Positions 30,593-40,400 of a stretch of 64,000 nucleotides of DNA are shown in pieces. The notes beneath the pieces were generated by a model. It was not told the origin of the DNA. It made no database searches and saw nothing but the letters and a program-made list of their open reading frames with translations. How positions within the stretch are numbered: position 1 is the first letter of the stretch; each line of letters starts with the position of its first letter. The stretch covers positions 1 through 64,000 of the forward strand of contig JAQMWT010000002.1 in NCBI GenBank assembly GCA_029834535.1, given 5' to 3'. Made by a program: the position numbers and the translations under genes. The DNA is from Chrysophaeum taylorii (Eukaryota > Sar > Pelagophyceae > Pelagomonadales > Pelagomonadaceae).

Positions 30593-30705
30593 CACAATAA
30601 TCCCTGGTGTTGTCGCAGTAGCCTTGAAGAAGAAGAACTTTCTTCAACAAAATATCCTAACCCCTCCGCTGGTGCTCCTTTATTACCTTACCCCTTCTCC
30701 TCGTG

Positions 30706-31146
30706 ATGGAGCTCACCGTCCACGACTTGGAGAACGACGAGAAGAAGCTCGACGAGGTGATGGCCATCGTGAGCGACGACCTCTCGGAACCCTACTCAAT
30801 ATTCACATATCGATACTTCGTGCGGAACTGGCCGCAGCTGTGTCTTCGGGCCGCAAACCCGGAAACTGTCGCCGCGGTTCTATGCAAAGCCGACGGCCCT
30901 AGCGGCTACATAGCGATGCTTGTGGTGCGTTCTGGCTTTCGCAGGTTCGGCATCGGAACCCAGCTCATCTCCGCTTCGATCGATAGGATGAGGACCCTAG
31001 GCTGCGCCGAAGTTTTTCTCGAGGCAGAGGTCACCAATAAAATGGCCTTGAGCCTGTACGACAAACTCGGTTTTCTGCGGGACGTCTGTTTCTTCAACTA
31101 CTATCTCAACGGCGCCGATGCCTACAAACTTTCGCTCCGATTCTAA
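30706..31146 (+). CDS. NAA30: N-alpha-acetyltransferase NAA30 (NatC catalytic subunit)
   Basis: The 146-residue GNAT protein matches the MAK3/NAA30 subfamily along its length: the N-terminal substrate loop FTYRYFVRNWPQLCLRA, acetyl-CoA strand GYIAMLVVRSGFRRFGIGTQ (RRFGIGT binds the pyrophosphate), FLEAEVTNKMALSLYDKLGF, and the C-terminal FFNYYLNGADAYKLSL. NatC acetylates nascent N-termini such as Met-Leu/Ile/Phe co-translationally on ribosomes, normally with NAA35 and NAA38; those subunits are not in this window. The length is that of the minimal catalytic core. The ATG is preceded one codon upstream by GTG, not used. Confidence 0.85.
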   Translation: MELTVHDLENDEKKLDEVMAIVSDDLSEPYSIFTYRYFVRNWPQLCLRAANPETVAAVLCKADGPSGYIAMLVVRSGFRRFGIGTQLISASIDRMRTLGCAEVFLEAEVTNKMALSLYDKLGFLRDVCFFNYYLNGADAYKLSLRF

Positions 31147-31368
31147 CCTCTTTAATAATTATTAGGCTTCGCTTATATCTCGCGCGAGGGACCGAGCCCC
31201 GCCAGGGGTGTTTTCAACCGCCAGGGTGTTCTCTTTCAGACTGATCTCGGTCGGTGTGCGCTTTCGTTATACATCGGGACGACGAAGGTTCATTATCGTT
31301 TTAATTTCGGGTCGGTCGCCTACTCTAAATAATACTCGGTCGGTCGAGAAGACTTGTGCTGAGCATCA

Positions 31369-32307
31369 TCAGGGAGGAGGAGTGTCGTCTGCCAATACTG
31401 GCAATAGGTAGATGTCCTCGTCGTCGTCGTCCAGTGCGGCCAGCGAGGTGTGCGTCTCCCGATCGTTTCCATTGATCTTGACTTCGTTATGCAAGGATAC
31501 GAGGCGCTCATATATAGAGCCGCGAAGAGCCGGAGGGCGAAGATCAGCGATGCGCTGGCATCGCTCGGCTTCTTGACCCGCCAACCTAAAAAAAAAGCTC
31601 GGCGCAATTGAATAAATAAAATAGCCGACAACGTGGAGACTCCAAAGACCAGCTCCGCGACGACCTCTCGGCTCCTTCGCGCTCCCACGAGCCGGGCGGA
31701 GCCGGCACACATCCCTGTCGTCGTCGCGCGACTTGGCGGCGATCGATCATCACGGAGCATCACTGCGATTTGGATTTCGTGCGCCAGCAGGTTGACGAGC
31801 GTCGAGTCATTATGACATTCGAACTGCGCTCGACCACCTCTACTTTGCCGTTGTTGTGGTGGTGGTGGTGGCTAAGAGACTCAGATGCTGATCTTTCTTT
31901 GTCTCGCCATATCCCGGCCTTTGTCCATCGCGTCGACCATCGCCGACACACGCCCGTTGGTTTTGCAGCCCCGTGCGAGGAGTGCCTGCGCAGGGCGCGC
32001 AAGCTCCCCCAATGGTTGAACGTCTCTCTCGATTTCGTCGATGGAAAACCAGGCCAACGACGACTCGCGAGCTGTTGGGATCCTGGCTTTCAGGATGGTC
32101 CCTGCTATCGCTTCGCGTTGTTTCTTCCGCCTGTTTTATGGGATATACCCTGTCATTCATCATCAGTTTGAAATCGACGTGATCCGCGCTGCGTTGTCTC
32201 CGAGATCGGCACCACTGCAACTCTGGTGGCGCCAGAAGAAACCTGTCCATTATCCAATCAGCAAAGGCGACTAGTGGAGCAATAAGCAATTCCATCATGA
32301 AGACCAT
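31369..32307 (-). CDS. Four-exon gene, unknown function
   Basis: Reconstructed exons on the minus strand: 32,243-32,307; 31,938-32,130; 31,633-31,823; 31,369-31,585. Introns are 112, 114 and 47 nt, all GT-AG, and the phases agree, giving 221 residues. The 47-nt intron ends in a strong T9-AG acceptor. Features are a hydrophobic N-terminus (MVFMMELLIAPLVAFADWIM), a basic stretch (RRKKQREAIAG), Ala/Arg-rich helices, SREVVAELVFGVSTLAGQEA and an acidic tail (LDDDDEDIYLLPVLADDTPP). The N-terminus could be a signal anchor. The first intron could alternatively be two smaller ones (28 and 48 nt). No family recognised; an upstream exon is possible. Confidence 0.45.
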
Positions 32308-32531
32308 TGCTACGTGGTCGGCTGCCGTCGCTGCTCCGTAGCCCTCTGCTCGATGTCGACCTGCAACGCGAATAATCAATCATCCCCACAAAATGAGATT
32401 TATCCAAGCAAGCAGCGCTCCAACGAATGCTCTCTCGCTCCTTTGGGTTATAGCACACTCGCCTTTGAAATCGTACCTTAAAGGGAATACGGCGAGATTC
32501 AACAGGGCCGCAACACGAAACACAACAGGAT

Positions 32532-32606
32532 TGTGAGGAAGCAATGACACTTACCCCTGCACCACGTCCCCATTATAGTTCTCACATCTCCATTTCAGTT
32601 CTCACA
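32532..32606 (+). repeat. Left LTR, 75 bp
   Basis: Starts TGTGAGGAAGCAATG and ends TTTCAGTTCTCACA; identical to the right LTR by eye over all 75 bases. Confidence 0.9.
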
Positions 32607-33689
32607 TGGCAGCAGGTGTTCGTTTGTTTTTTTTTTTTTTTTTTCCACCAATGGACACGTCGTCGCGAACATGATCATCTCTACCGGCGATCACATTATC
32701 TCGACCAACGGTCCTTGGACTAGCATCTCAGCATCTCGCTCTGCAGAAGCATCTCGCTGCTCTGAAGAAGACTTTCGCGTCAAGCAACAACGTTGATATC
32801 CATGAAAACCGCGACATGAACTTCACGGGAACAACATGACAACCGCGACACGAACTTCACGCGACTTTACAAGCGCATTACCGATGTCTACATGGGCCGT
32901 GGGGATCGCGTAGCGAACTTCCTCAACAAGTTCATCATCGGAGTATACAAGTTGCTCGGCATTGTACCTGATCCGACGTACCCTCGAGTGTGTCCTCGCA
33001 TTTGACTACGTGCATCGTGCTTCAAGCCTTACTGGCTTTGTTTTATCGTCTCGCGTTTTGTACCGACAACTGTGGTTGTACCCTTGAGAAGTTCAACACC
33101 AATCAATTTAGATGGCATGCACAACCACTTCCGCCGCGCTATCCGCCGCGTCGTCAGCCACGACTTCCGACTCTTTCAACTGACCTACCCTAGACGCTCC
33201 CCTTTCCGAACAACCTGGCTCTACTCGATTCCGACGCACTACCCAATGTCATTTTGGCGGCTGCAAGGATCACTTTAAGAGGGACTGCCGCACGTTTCAA
33301 CGTTCCTAGCTATTCCACGACAACGCGCTACCCACCATCGCCGTTCTTCTCAACAGCGCAGCACTTCCAATGACTCCAAAAACACCCAACAACACCAACC
33401 CAAACCCACCACCACTAACACTGCCTTTTCTGCTCCTAGGCCTACTCCCACCTTGACTGATTCTAGTTCCACTCCGCCGCTTTTCTTAATACCACCATCT
33501 ATTCCACCCCCTTCACCGCCTTAAACGGCCACGCCCACCGTCTCACATACCCCACCCGATACTCTGTCTCATGCCAATCAAGATAATTCCAAGTCAGCGT
33601 GTGTACCGCCGAATGTCTGATGCAAGCACATCAACAACCCCATCCCACGGAAGCCCCTCGTTTTTGTTTTTAGCTTCCATTGCACAGGC

Positions 33690-33930
33690 GCCTCGTTCTG
33701 TATTTTCCGCTATTCGTTGCTCAGCCCCTCGTTCTGTATTTTCCCCTCGTCGTTGCTCCTCTCCTCGTTCTGTCTTTTCACCTCGTCGTTGCTCCCCTCC
33801 TCGTTCTGTATTTCGCCTATTCGTTGCTCCAATCCCCGTTGTGCATTTTCTGCTATTCGTTGATCCACTCCCCGTTCTACATTTTCTGCTATTCGTTGAT
33901 CCACTCCTCGTTGTGCTCGTCGGTTTTGGT
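33690..33930 (+). repeat. ~36-bp minisatellite inside the Copia element
   Basis: Six to seven imperfect units of the form CCTCGTTCTGTATTTTCCCC plus TCGTCGTTGCTC; later units change to CCCGTTCTACATTTTCTGCT plus ATTCGTTGATCCA. All three plus-strand frames stay open across it, so it could have been read as protein, but no domain is recognisable. Confidence 0.7.
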
Positions 33931-34207
33931 AAAACCAGCGAATCACGTTCCATCGCGCATTTCACCTGCCACAACTAAGCTGTGCCTGTCAATTTTTCGC
34001 GTGCGCAGTTTTCGTGCTTCCTATGTGGTTGGATCGCTCATCTTCGGGATCCTGGACAGACGCTTCTTTGCTGTGTGATTTGTGGTTCTCCTTCACGCAC
34101 TTTTTCGCCGCTTTTCTGACCTTTAAAATTCGGTTTTGCTATCGACGTGAATCACCCGCGACGCTATCTGCAAGCTATCTGCAACGTTCTTACGTGCCAC
34201 AACTGTT

Positions 34208-35245
34208 TTGCCACTGTCGCCAACTTCTACCGGAGTCTATTCGAGTATGACGAACGAAGCTCACCGCTTGCTCCTCCAACGTTGGCCCATGAAGCTCACG
34301 TTTGTCGATGATCATACGCGCCGCCGCACGCGTTACTTTGCTCCACGACACGATGCCCTTACGAACGCTCGTCAACTCGAACTTTTTCTGTCTACCGTGG
34401 TTCGCCCATTCGGATATCGCATTGCCCTCATCTACACCGATCGTGACCGCTCTCTTATGGGCCAATTCGAAACCTTCTGTCTTGGCAACAATATTGCGCT
34501 TCGGCGCGCTCCGGCAGCACAGTCCAAAACTTCACAGGCTCACGCTTTTTCCGGTGTTGTGGAACGCTCTCATCGCGCAACCGCGGATATTACTCGCACT
34601 CTTTTGGTACATGCGCACCGTCCACCTGATTTTTGGCGTTGGGCCATGGAAACGGCTAACTTCATCTCTGAGCGTATGCCAATTGCCTCTAATCCTGGAT
34701 ATATGACGCCATATGAAATGCTGCATGAAACACTCCCGCGTGTCGATTTTCTTCGTGTTTGGGGCTGTCCTGCTGCAATTGTTACTGGCGACAAATGGCC
34801 TACCAAAGCTATAACCGGTATCTTCATTGGGTATCCCTCTGCAGGCCCTGGATATCGCATATTGCTTCAACGCCCCACAGGTCCTGTCATCTACACCTCG
34901 ATTGATGTTGTTTTTGACGAAAATTTCGCTCTGCGTAAGTCACTGTCCACCCAACCCCTTCCTCCGTCTCTCGTGGATTCTCGTTTTCCTGACTTGTTTT
35001 ATTACGACCCTCGTCTATCTTCGGCCATAGCCCCAATATCGTCTGTTTTTGATGCTCCGGAGCCGGCCTTATCGGGACTGATCACCCCACAAACGTCACT
35101 GCCCACACTGTTACCGGCCAATACGAAACGTGCACAATTACGTCGTGCCAAACGGGGCCGACCGCGCAAAGTCGACCAACGCGCGTTACAACAACCAACA
35201 AACTTTTTTTACGGGCCATTCTGTTTCATCCTGTCACAATGTTGA
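34208..35245 (+). pseudogene. Copia integrase-domain frame (partial Pol)
   Basis: This 345-codon frame has no ATG at its start (first ATG 34,247). It holds the rve integrase core: LTFVDDHTRRRTRYF (first Asp), LIYTDRDRSLMGQFETFC (second Asp), and FSGVVERSHRATADITRTLL (catalytic Glu). Then come FWRWAMETANFISERMP, the Copia-type LRVWGCPA and IFIGYPSAGPGYRILL, and VIYTSIDVVFDENFAL. It stops in a Pro/Leu-rich linker where RT should begin. The D-D-E residues are intact, so the enzyme core could still fold, but as a Pol protein it is truncated. Confidence 0.75.
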
Positions 35246-35598
35246 TACGGGCCATTCTGATGTCGATACGGGCCATTCTGATGTCGATACGGGCCATTCT
35301 GTTTCCTCTGTCGCTTCTGTTTCCCCCTGTAACTCTTTGTATGTCTCTTATGTTAGCTTTCGTTTGTTAGTTCATTATGTCTTCCTTCCTCCGGCTTCGT
35401 GCTCGTTACCTCACCTCGTGACTTCGCCCTGATGTCTCCTGTCTCTTTCTGCCACACTGCCTTTCCTGACGTCTTCCTTCAAGCTTCTCCTCTGTGAGGA
35501 TCTCACTTACCCCTTTTCACTTTTCTTTCTTTTTTTTCCAGCACCTGTGCGAGGACCTCACTTACCCCTTTTTCCTTCTCTTTCTTTTCCAGCACCTG

Positions 35599-35673
35599 TG
35601 TGAGGAAGCAATGACACTTACCCCTGCACCACGTCCCCATTATAGTTCTCACATCTCCATTTCAGTTCTCACA
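35599..35673 (+). repeat. Right LTR, 75 bp
   Basis: Identical to the left LTR. Two degenerate copies of its first 22 bases (TGTGAGGATCTCACTTACCC at about 35,494 and TGCGAGGACCTCACTTACCC at about 35,547) lie just inside, each preceded by a pyrimidine-rich tract. Confidence 0.9.
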
Positions 35674-35708
35674 AGGATCGTACTTGCCGCAGTCCTCGTC
35701 AGGTTATG

Positions 35709-36719
35709 ACAAGTGCAGGCCAGTAAGTTCACCTAGTCCCAATCTCTAACCCCAGTAAGTTCACCTTCCCAGTAAGTTCACCTAGTCCCAATCTCTAACC
35801 CCAGTAAGTTCACCTGGTCAGTAAGTTCACCTAGTCCAAATCTCTAACCCCAGTAAGTTCGGCGTAAACCCACTCGTGCTCACACCACTCCTTCGAGCTC
35901 GTCGCTCTCGCCTCCGCCAATCTAAGCTGCTTTGATCCGCACACGCCGCTAACCTTTGAGTTTACTCTAAAACCCCCAGTAAGTTCATCTGGTCCCAGTA
36001 AGTTCACCTGGTCACTAAGTTCACCTATCCCAATCTCAAACCCCGGTAAGTTCACCTGGTCCCAGTAAGTTCACCTACAGTGCGCGTGTAGACGCCGGGA
36101 GGGGGCTTATCGGTATTGCGCAGCACGTGTGGGGTAGGGTGGAGTCGTCGACTCAGAAGAGCATATTCTCGGGGTTGCCGATCGACAGAGAGCCACGTAG
36201 AGCTGGACGTGACAGAAGACGGGCTTGTGGGCAAGAGGACGCCGACCTCGCGGGGCGTCTGGCCCTGGCTCTTGGTGATCGTTTGGCGTCGGCGGGCCTT
36301 ACGGGATACAGGTTGGAGAAGCCTCGGTGACAACGACACGATCGATCACGTATCTGGTACCGTTGCAGTGGCCGTGCGACGGGTCGAGGTTGCGAAGACT
36401 ATAAGCTCGCGATCAAAGTCAGCATGCCGTTGGTTGTCGGGGAGTTGAAAACTCGACTGTGAAGAGCGAGGCGTCGTCTCCCGACCCAACCTAGTCGGCC
36501 GAAAAGAACTCCGACGCCTCGTCTCCGGGAAAAAAAGGCCGCGGTCATGCGCGCGTTGTCAGCATCGACAACATCGTTTCGACGGGGCGTGAGAATGGCG
36601 CGCTGGCTAAAAGAGCCGCCGCGGGTCTTGGAAACAGTCTGCGAGGTCGCCGTAGACGGCTTGGAGGATCACTGTCTGGCTCGCGCGCCTACATGATCCT
36701 TACCCTAAATCGAGGGACT
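35709..36719 (-). mobile_element. Helitron unit 7 (solo)
   Basis: Same structure as the tandem units; core at about 36,078. The minus strand reads TKSQGQTPREVGVLLPTSP, with a frameshift after it. It ends at ATCGAGGGACTATCTCCGCC, where it runs into the element-end sequence seen at base 1 of the window. The Copia element inserted 35 bp before it. Confidence 0.75.
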
Positions 36720-36733
36720 ATCTCCGCCCGTCA

Positions 36734-37003
36734 CTGACGGGCCGGATAAGAAAACGCGACTAGCCCGCGCCGCAACGACGGGTCCTACAACGCGTGGGCT
36801 TTTTCCTTTTTTTGCGTGAGGGGACGAAAGGATGCCGACTTCACTATGGGGACTAGTTAGTTCCATCGCGACGATCTCGCGGCGTGGCGGCACATACTGC
36901 TTGAGTACAAATGAACATAGCTCAGCGATCCGTTGAGTATGTCTTAGTACAAACTGAATCATAGTTAACGGCTCGTACGAACTTTCTTATCCGACCCTAT
37001 CAG
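36734..37003. mobile_element. 270-bp inverted-repeat (MITE-like) element
   Basis: The left end CTGACGGGCCGGATAAGAAA and the inverted right end CTGATAGGGTCGGATAAGAAA match at about 17 of 20 positions. The element interrupts the satellite sequence ATCTCCGCCCGTCA / GGCACATCCCTC, which is uninterrupted at 22,793-22,815. Flanking CGCCCGTCA and GCGGCGTCA may be a diverged 8-9 bp target duplication. No transposase inside. Confidence 0.5.
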
Positions 37004-37230
37004 CGGCGTCAGGCACATCCCTCATACCCCACAAACCCACCCACATCCTTCATGCTCCCCACACACACCCCCCTCTTAGCAGTCGACATTTAAAGACAAA
37101 CAGACAGACAGACAGACCCACAAACCCACCCACATCCTTCATGCTCCCCACACACACCCCCCTCTTAGCAGTCGACATTTAAAGACAGACAAACAAACAG
37201 ACAAACATCTGTCGATTAGTAGTAAGGACC
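37004..37230. repeat. Satellite block, second copy
   Basis: Two cassettes of the 22.4-23.1 kb satellite (CATCCTTCATGCTCCCCACA, CTCTTAGCAGTCGACATTTA, GACA/AACA runs, CTGTCGATTAGTAGTAAGGA). It directly abuts the truncated end of the giant-gene relative. Confidence 0.75.
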
Positions 37231-37385
37231 ACACGAGGGCTGCCGACAAGAGCATTATGTACGGGGTTCAATACCAAGCTTCCAACATCGCATCTGCCGC
37301 GGGACTTTTTTCGGACTGTAGATGATGAACAGGCGGTTGAGGAAGGGATGTCGATTGACGAGACTCTGTCTCCATGACCCCATGT

Positions 37386-37402
37386 TCAGCATGGAAAAAA
37401 CG

Positions 37403-37435
<33 letters not shown>

Positions 37436-40400
37436 TTTTCGTCGTGGTGCACGTCTGGTCAACGCGATTCGCGTCGTCGTCGCATAGTCCATCTACAATT
37501 TCCCCAACGCAAACCATCACGAATATCATCATCGAGAACAACGCGAGGGCAGTGCGAAGCATGAGAAGCGAAGATTTCATTGTTGGCTGCGTCAGGAAGA
37601 CAGTGGTGTACCTCTCGAGCGTTTCGTTTCGCTTCAACTTCAATTCATCGATTGTCGAGTACAAGCTGGCACCACCAGTGTCATCGAGATATCGCACGCG
37701 CGCAGGTCGAGACGCCGCCCTCAACTTCGACGATCTCGCAGTTGTCCGGAAGTACCTATCGCCCATGTTGCGCATGCCGCGATCTATTGCAGGAAAACAC
37801 GACCGACTACGGAGTTCCATCGCAGCACGCGGAGTGTGTTGTCACGTTATCTGGACAAGTGACGGTTTTGCGGGCTTTGAATTGACACGGGCACTCGACA
37901 GTGATGTTCGCATTTGAGGTGGCCACGGCCTCCTCGGATCCAAGTATATCGAGGCTTATCGGAGTGGTGCTGCTCGCGTTTACGTCTTGCATCCGGCGAC
38001 GACGACACAACTCACCGTTGCGAGCGGCAAAGTACAAACGGATCACATCAGAAGACGCCTCCGAACCCACAGGTGTGTTGATTGGATTGATACCGACGAA
38101 CTCGGTCAGAGATACTCCGTAAAAGGTACCTTGTCTCGCGTCAATAGTTGCGGCTGACATCATCTGATTCGTAGTTATAGTTATTATTACTCGTGTGTCG
38201 ACACGGGGGCTAAAGCCAGCACTCGCAGTGATGATGTACGTCGAGCCAGCCCCGATGGTCCTCTCGTCGACAACAAGTAAATCACGCTGTGCTCGGGTGA
38301 GCCAATCGATTGTCCTGAATGCAACGTTCGTCAACTGCGCCGAATTCCCGCCGGTGGCAAACTCTTCACACTCGAGGAGCTCTGACAATATTTGAAGGAT
38401 GGTCGTAGGGGCGGCGAAATCATCCGAGAGGCCAACGTCGGCCAGATTTGCGGTGACGTACGTTATATCTATCGAGCCGAGCACACCGCGTGCAGCGTCA
38501 ACAGTCAGTAGGGCCGGATCTTTTACGAGGAAAAGCAACTTGGACGCCGCTTGCTCGAGCACAGTCTCCGAAGTTGTGCGTGCAAAGACCTTGTGTATCC
38601 ATCAACGTTCGCAAACACTAAGGACTCTAAAACGGAGGAGTCAGCGTACGTCCATGCGATTTGACACAACGAGTCGAATGACCCCCGAGCGAATGCCCGA
38701 CTAAGGGCCTCGTCGAGAATCTCGTAAAATCCCATTCAAAGTTTCCCTTTGGTGACGTGCGAAGTCGTCATCGCTGTTGCCTCCGCTCCAACAAAGTCAA
38801 CGACAACAACTGACGATGTCGCGTTGGGCGAGCCTTCCTTCCGGCAATCGCTGACACCCAAAAAGTGTCGAGGCATTGCCGCTTGCCCGAAGGATGGTTT
38901 CGATGCCCACGACGGCGCCAACCGCCGATTTGAACTCGTACCGAAATGGATGCTGGTCAGATTCCCAGTCAATAAGTGTCCAGAGAGGCGAAATTCGTCA
39001 AAAAATGCGATGCCTTTTGCCGGCATCACCTCGAGCCGGCCAGATGTAGGAGCCTCGGAAACACGCACATCGACGAGATTCGTAACAGAGTCGCCGTCTT
39101 CCCAAGCTACGACCTCAAACACATAATCCCTTCTTCCAGAAAACGGGGTGTTCGACTCCAGAACCAGACCGTGCGTCACCGGCTCTCCAGTGAGCAGTGC
39201 CGAGATCGAGAGATCTGTCGATGCCACATCCTGGAGAGTGCGGTTCTGATCGTTCCGCTCGCCAACGTCCACGTTAAGTTGACAACGAGCGCATCAGTCA
39301 GTCGTCGCCTCAAGAAGCCGATTTCGCCCGATTGCAGAGAGACGCTGCTAGTAATTCGCAGCTTGTTCTGCTGCAAGGTCACGTTGGCAACATTCGCGGC
39401 GTCAACGGCGAGCCGATTACTTGGAGACGTTGGGCTTCTGGTGGGTATTGTGCTTGGGCTTGATGACGGAATACCGCCGGTGAGAACCGAAGGTTGCGCA
39501 GCATTAGTAGTGTAGAAGGCAAAACATGGATCGTCGAAATTATTTATTGTCGGCATTGTCCTCGTCGACAGTGTGGAGGATGGGGATGTTGAGATACGGA
39601 TTGATGTTGGGATCTTTGTGAGTGTGCTTGTTCCACAGATGGTGGCTGGATGGTTCGGAGGGTGGTGGTGTTGGCATCGTCGTGGGACTTGCTGTCGATG
39701 CGTCTGGGGCCACAACTGAGGGCGAAACCACGAGTGTTCGAGCAGTGGAGTTGCTTGTAGGGCAACGCGAAGGTGCTTGCGTTGGTAATCTCGTGACCAG
39801 TGAGTATGCGAAGCTCGGTGACGATGGAGAGTGACGCGGATAAGCTGCGGATGACGATTGCCTTGTCGTTGGAAACGTCGTGGATGGTTCAAAGAGCTTT
39901 GGTACGATATTCGTTGGCAAAACAGACGTCTTTGAAACTTCTGTTGCTGAAACGGTTGTTGCCGAAACAGACGTTGCTGAAATGATCGTTGGCGAAGCAA
40001 CGGGGCAAGCGTCGTTGGCGAGTCGTCAATTGAGTCACACGTCGTTGCCTCGAGGGTTGTTGGCATAAGAATGGCTGCGCCTCGGGTCGGGAAGGACACC
40101 ACAGACTGCGACTCACCTTGATTGCCTCCCACTTGTGACGTAAGGTGTTTGGTGGGTATAGATGATGGCAAAGAGCTGAATAACTTCTTTCATTTGGATC
40201 TGACGGGAAAATGATCGTCGGCGTCGACGCGTTTAGTGTCGTGGGAAGCAAATACGGCGAGGAGCTGGGAGCGTCGCAACACTGAAAAATCGGCAGACGG
40301 TCTTTTGGTGGGCTGGCTTGAAGGGAATTTGGTTGGAACTCTGGTAGGAACGCGCGAGGGACTCAACGCGTGCACTGAGCTCAGCACACTCGAAGGCAGC

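Larger units (their letters stand above)
32532..35673 (+). mobile_element. Copia-type LTR retrotransposon, non-autonomous (no RT)
   Basis: A 3,142-bp element bounded by identical 75-bp direct repeats that begin TG and end CA, flanked by a perfect 5-bp duplication AGGAT (32,527-32,531 and 35,674-35,678). A possible primer-binding site TGGCAGCAGG follows the left LTR. Internal order: broken gag-like frames with a zinc-knuckle-like motif at about 33,250-33,290, a minisatellite, and a Copia integrase. Gag before integrase, with no reverse transcriptase or RNase H in the 350 bases between the end of the integrase and the right LTR. Identical LTRs point to a recent insertion, so movement must have depended on enzymes supplied in trans. 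Confidence 0.85.

Noticed and set aside
32241-32307. A 28-nt intron at 32,215-32,242 as the first intron of the 31-32 kb gene
   Set aside because: Possible by phase, but a single 112-nt intron with the same outer sites explains the frame with fewer steps.
33594-33974. Minus-strand 126-residue Arg/Glu repeat protein inside the Copia element
   Set aside because: Reading of the 36-bp minisatellite on the wrong strand; the element's integrase is on the plus strand.
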